Shown: positions 62,669 to 64,000 of the stretch, in pieces
How positions within the stretch are numbered: position 1 is the first letter of the stretch
How the letters are laid out: each line of letters opens with the position of its first letter
Origin: Anoplolepis gracilipes
Lineage: Eukaryota; Arthropoda; Insecta; Hymenoptera; Formicidae
Length of the DNA stretch: 64,000 nucleotides
Direction: 5' to 3'
NCBI RefSeq assembly: GCF_047496725.1
Contig: NC_132980.1
Location: forward strand, 6,302,072-6,366,071
Notes under the pieces: model-generated
Databases searched by the model: none
What the model saw: the letters and a program-made list of their open reading frames with translations, nothing else
Told to the model about the DNA's origin: nothing
Made by a program: the position numbers and the translations under genes

Positions 62669-63018
62669 TGCTTGCCTATTTACGACGAGAATTTACGTGC
62701 TTTGATGTTTCGTAAATGATTTGTAACGGCAACAAAATCCGCGATTGACTTGTAAAAGTTCAATTTTATATAATTGTAGTTTCTATAAGAGTAATGAATC
62801 TAAAATATGATTATATATAAAGCTTTATATGGATATATCAGGAGTGCGTGTGCCATGTTACATTGAACCGCCGCCGTTGACACTTGGATCTTGTTCTCCG
62901 CAAGACTCGGTCTTTTCCTTCGCGCAACTCGTCCTTGAAAGCGCGCGATCCCAGTATTATGCGATCGCATATGCGAGAAACCTTCGACTGCATCCGTTTA
63001 ACGGATCCCTTAGATCCC

Positions 63019-63300
63019 TTAACCCTTTTAGGTCAGAAACTTTTTTTTGCTCTGTTCCTGGTCACATATGGGTCACGAATGTCTCGTCGTGATTTTAGCT
63101 TTTTATCTCAAAGTGTTTGGAAATAAAATTTATACATGTATTTATATTCTTTGACATCTGTCTAAAAAATGATCGAGGGCAACAAAAGTTGGAGAATAAA
63201 TTTTAAATAATTTTTTTTATCGATTAAGGCCTTCGAGATGTTATATTATTAAAATGTCGATAGAGTCAAGATGATCCATATGTGGACCTTTAAGGGTTAA
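63019..63300. mobile_element. Candidate TTAA-flanked MITE (piggyBac-like)
   Basis: TTAA at 63019-63022 and 63297-63300 bounds a 282 bp segment with short inverted ends (CCCTTTTAGGTC and the complement of GACCTTTAAGGG, 10 of 12 matching), followed on each side by CACATATGG-like inner repeats. TTAA targets are typical of piggyBac-derived elements. No transposase is present. Confidence 0.5.
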
Positions 63301-63462
63301 GCATCCTGTAGAGTATACTATATCACACTTATTATTACTACACAAATGTATATCTTGCGTTATTCTCGAAAACTTGTATTCAAGATACACTCTAATACGT
63401 GTTGAGGGCAACGGTCCTTTATTGACGAAGAGAAATTGCGAAATACATTGAAGTAAATAAGG

Positions 63463-63579
63463 TTTTTTTTTAATACATCGAAAACTTTTTTGTTATTAAT
63501 AAATGAATGTACAACTTCCTTTAAGCGAAACTAGACTAGTTCCATTCAACAAAACTTATTTCGATGTATTAAAAAAAAA
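63463..63579. repeat. Short inverted repeat
   Basis: TTTAATACATCGAAA (from 63463, with a T run) is repeated as its complement ending at 63579, with weaker pairing inward (about 35 bases in all). The intervening DNA is unique. Possibly a small foldback element. Confidence 0.6.
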
Positions 63580-64000
63580 TAATTTTCTTGTTTTATAATT
63601 CAGTATGACGTCAATAAGGGGATCAGGAACCTTAACACACATTCGCTGTTTCCGAATACTTTGGCGCTTTTTCACGACCCCTTTGTCAGTCTTCGTATTC
63701 AAAAGCTAATGCCATCGTGTGTTTTTTTTAACAACACTTTTTAACGCCGTATAATGAATTATCTTGTTGCACAGCGGTTGTTAACGCGTGTTCAATGTTG
63801 CCCAATGTGCATTGAATTAACGTTACGCTAGCAAATAGATTCGATTTTAGAGAGGGGACGGCATTACGAATACGCTTTAAATACGAGGACTTCGATGAAA
63901 GAGCGACGATATTTGTACTTGGATTTATTGGAAAGCATTTGGTCGCGCATCCTGAATATGTAAGATACCGAAGCGTGCGGATTCAGTGTAATACGGCGAG

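Noticed and set aside
1..64000. CRISPR arrays, operons or bacterial insertion sequences
   Set aside because: The window is clearly animal nuclear DNA with spliced genes; repeats seen are microsatellites and foldbacks without regular spacers.
1..64000. tRNA or rRNA genes
   Set aside because: No A/B-box pair or rRNA core motif was noticed by eye on either strand. A tRNAscan or Rfam search would be needed to exclude them fully.

Overview
This is a eukaryotic nuclear window. Genes have introns with GT/AG borders, intergenic DNA is AT-rich with long (TA)n tracts, promoters are CpG-rich, and the recognisable genes are animal genes with insect-like features (ihog, a BTB/psq protein). A hymenopteran, perhaps an ant, fits best, but that is inference. 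All exon models were read by eye and checked for frame; no alignment was run.

Layout: 1-4965 noncoding DNA, possibly the first intron of ihog; 4979-8683 (+) ihog, a Hedgehog co-receptor; 10510-14821 (+) an unrecognised disordered protein of 1129 residues ending in a KEN box; 15800-18597 a CpG-rich promoter/leader; 18598-21362 (+) a SAMD1-like chromatin protein with winged-helix, double PHD finger and SAM modules; 24250-25566 (-) a TMEM59-like membrane protein. Then comes a tandem segmental duplication. Unit A (about 25047-31482) and unit B (about 38798-44520) each carry the 5' half of TMEM59, a complete cystathionine gamma-lyase (CSE) gene and the 3' half of an SLC35E2-like transporter. The outer copies of TMEM59 and SLC35E2 (43902-45468, -) are intact and the inner ones are broken relics, as one unequal tandem duplication predicts. 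A 7.3 kb spacer now separates the units. It holds a decayed intron-containing ATAD3 pseudogene, several foldback elements and a third scrap of the duplicated segment. To the right lie PCYOX1 (46400-48349, -), RNA polymerase II subunit RPB9 (49151-49960, -), and a BTB/psq transcription factor (53763-55381, +) with a long CpG-rich leader. The stretch from 55382 to 64000 has no gene I can support.

Main result: both CSE copies are intact and keep the PLP lysine. Copy A (27921-30215) has changed all three positions equivalent to human CTH Glu59, Arg119 and Glu339 (to Ile, His and Lys), while copy B keeps Asp, Arg and Glu. These are the positions known from enzyme engineering to control substrate choice. 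Coding differences look heavier than differences in the introns. Copy A is therefore a candidate neofunctionalised sulfur-amino-acid enzyme.

Other points of interest are a possible retained-intron isoform of ihog that would anchor the Ig domains without the FN3 domains, two transposon insertions dated by empty sites in the other duplicate, and several structured inverted repeats.
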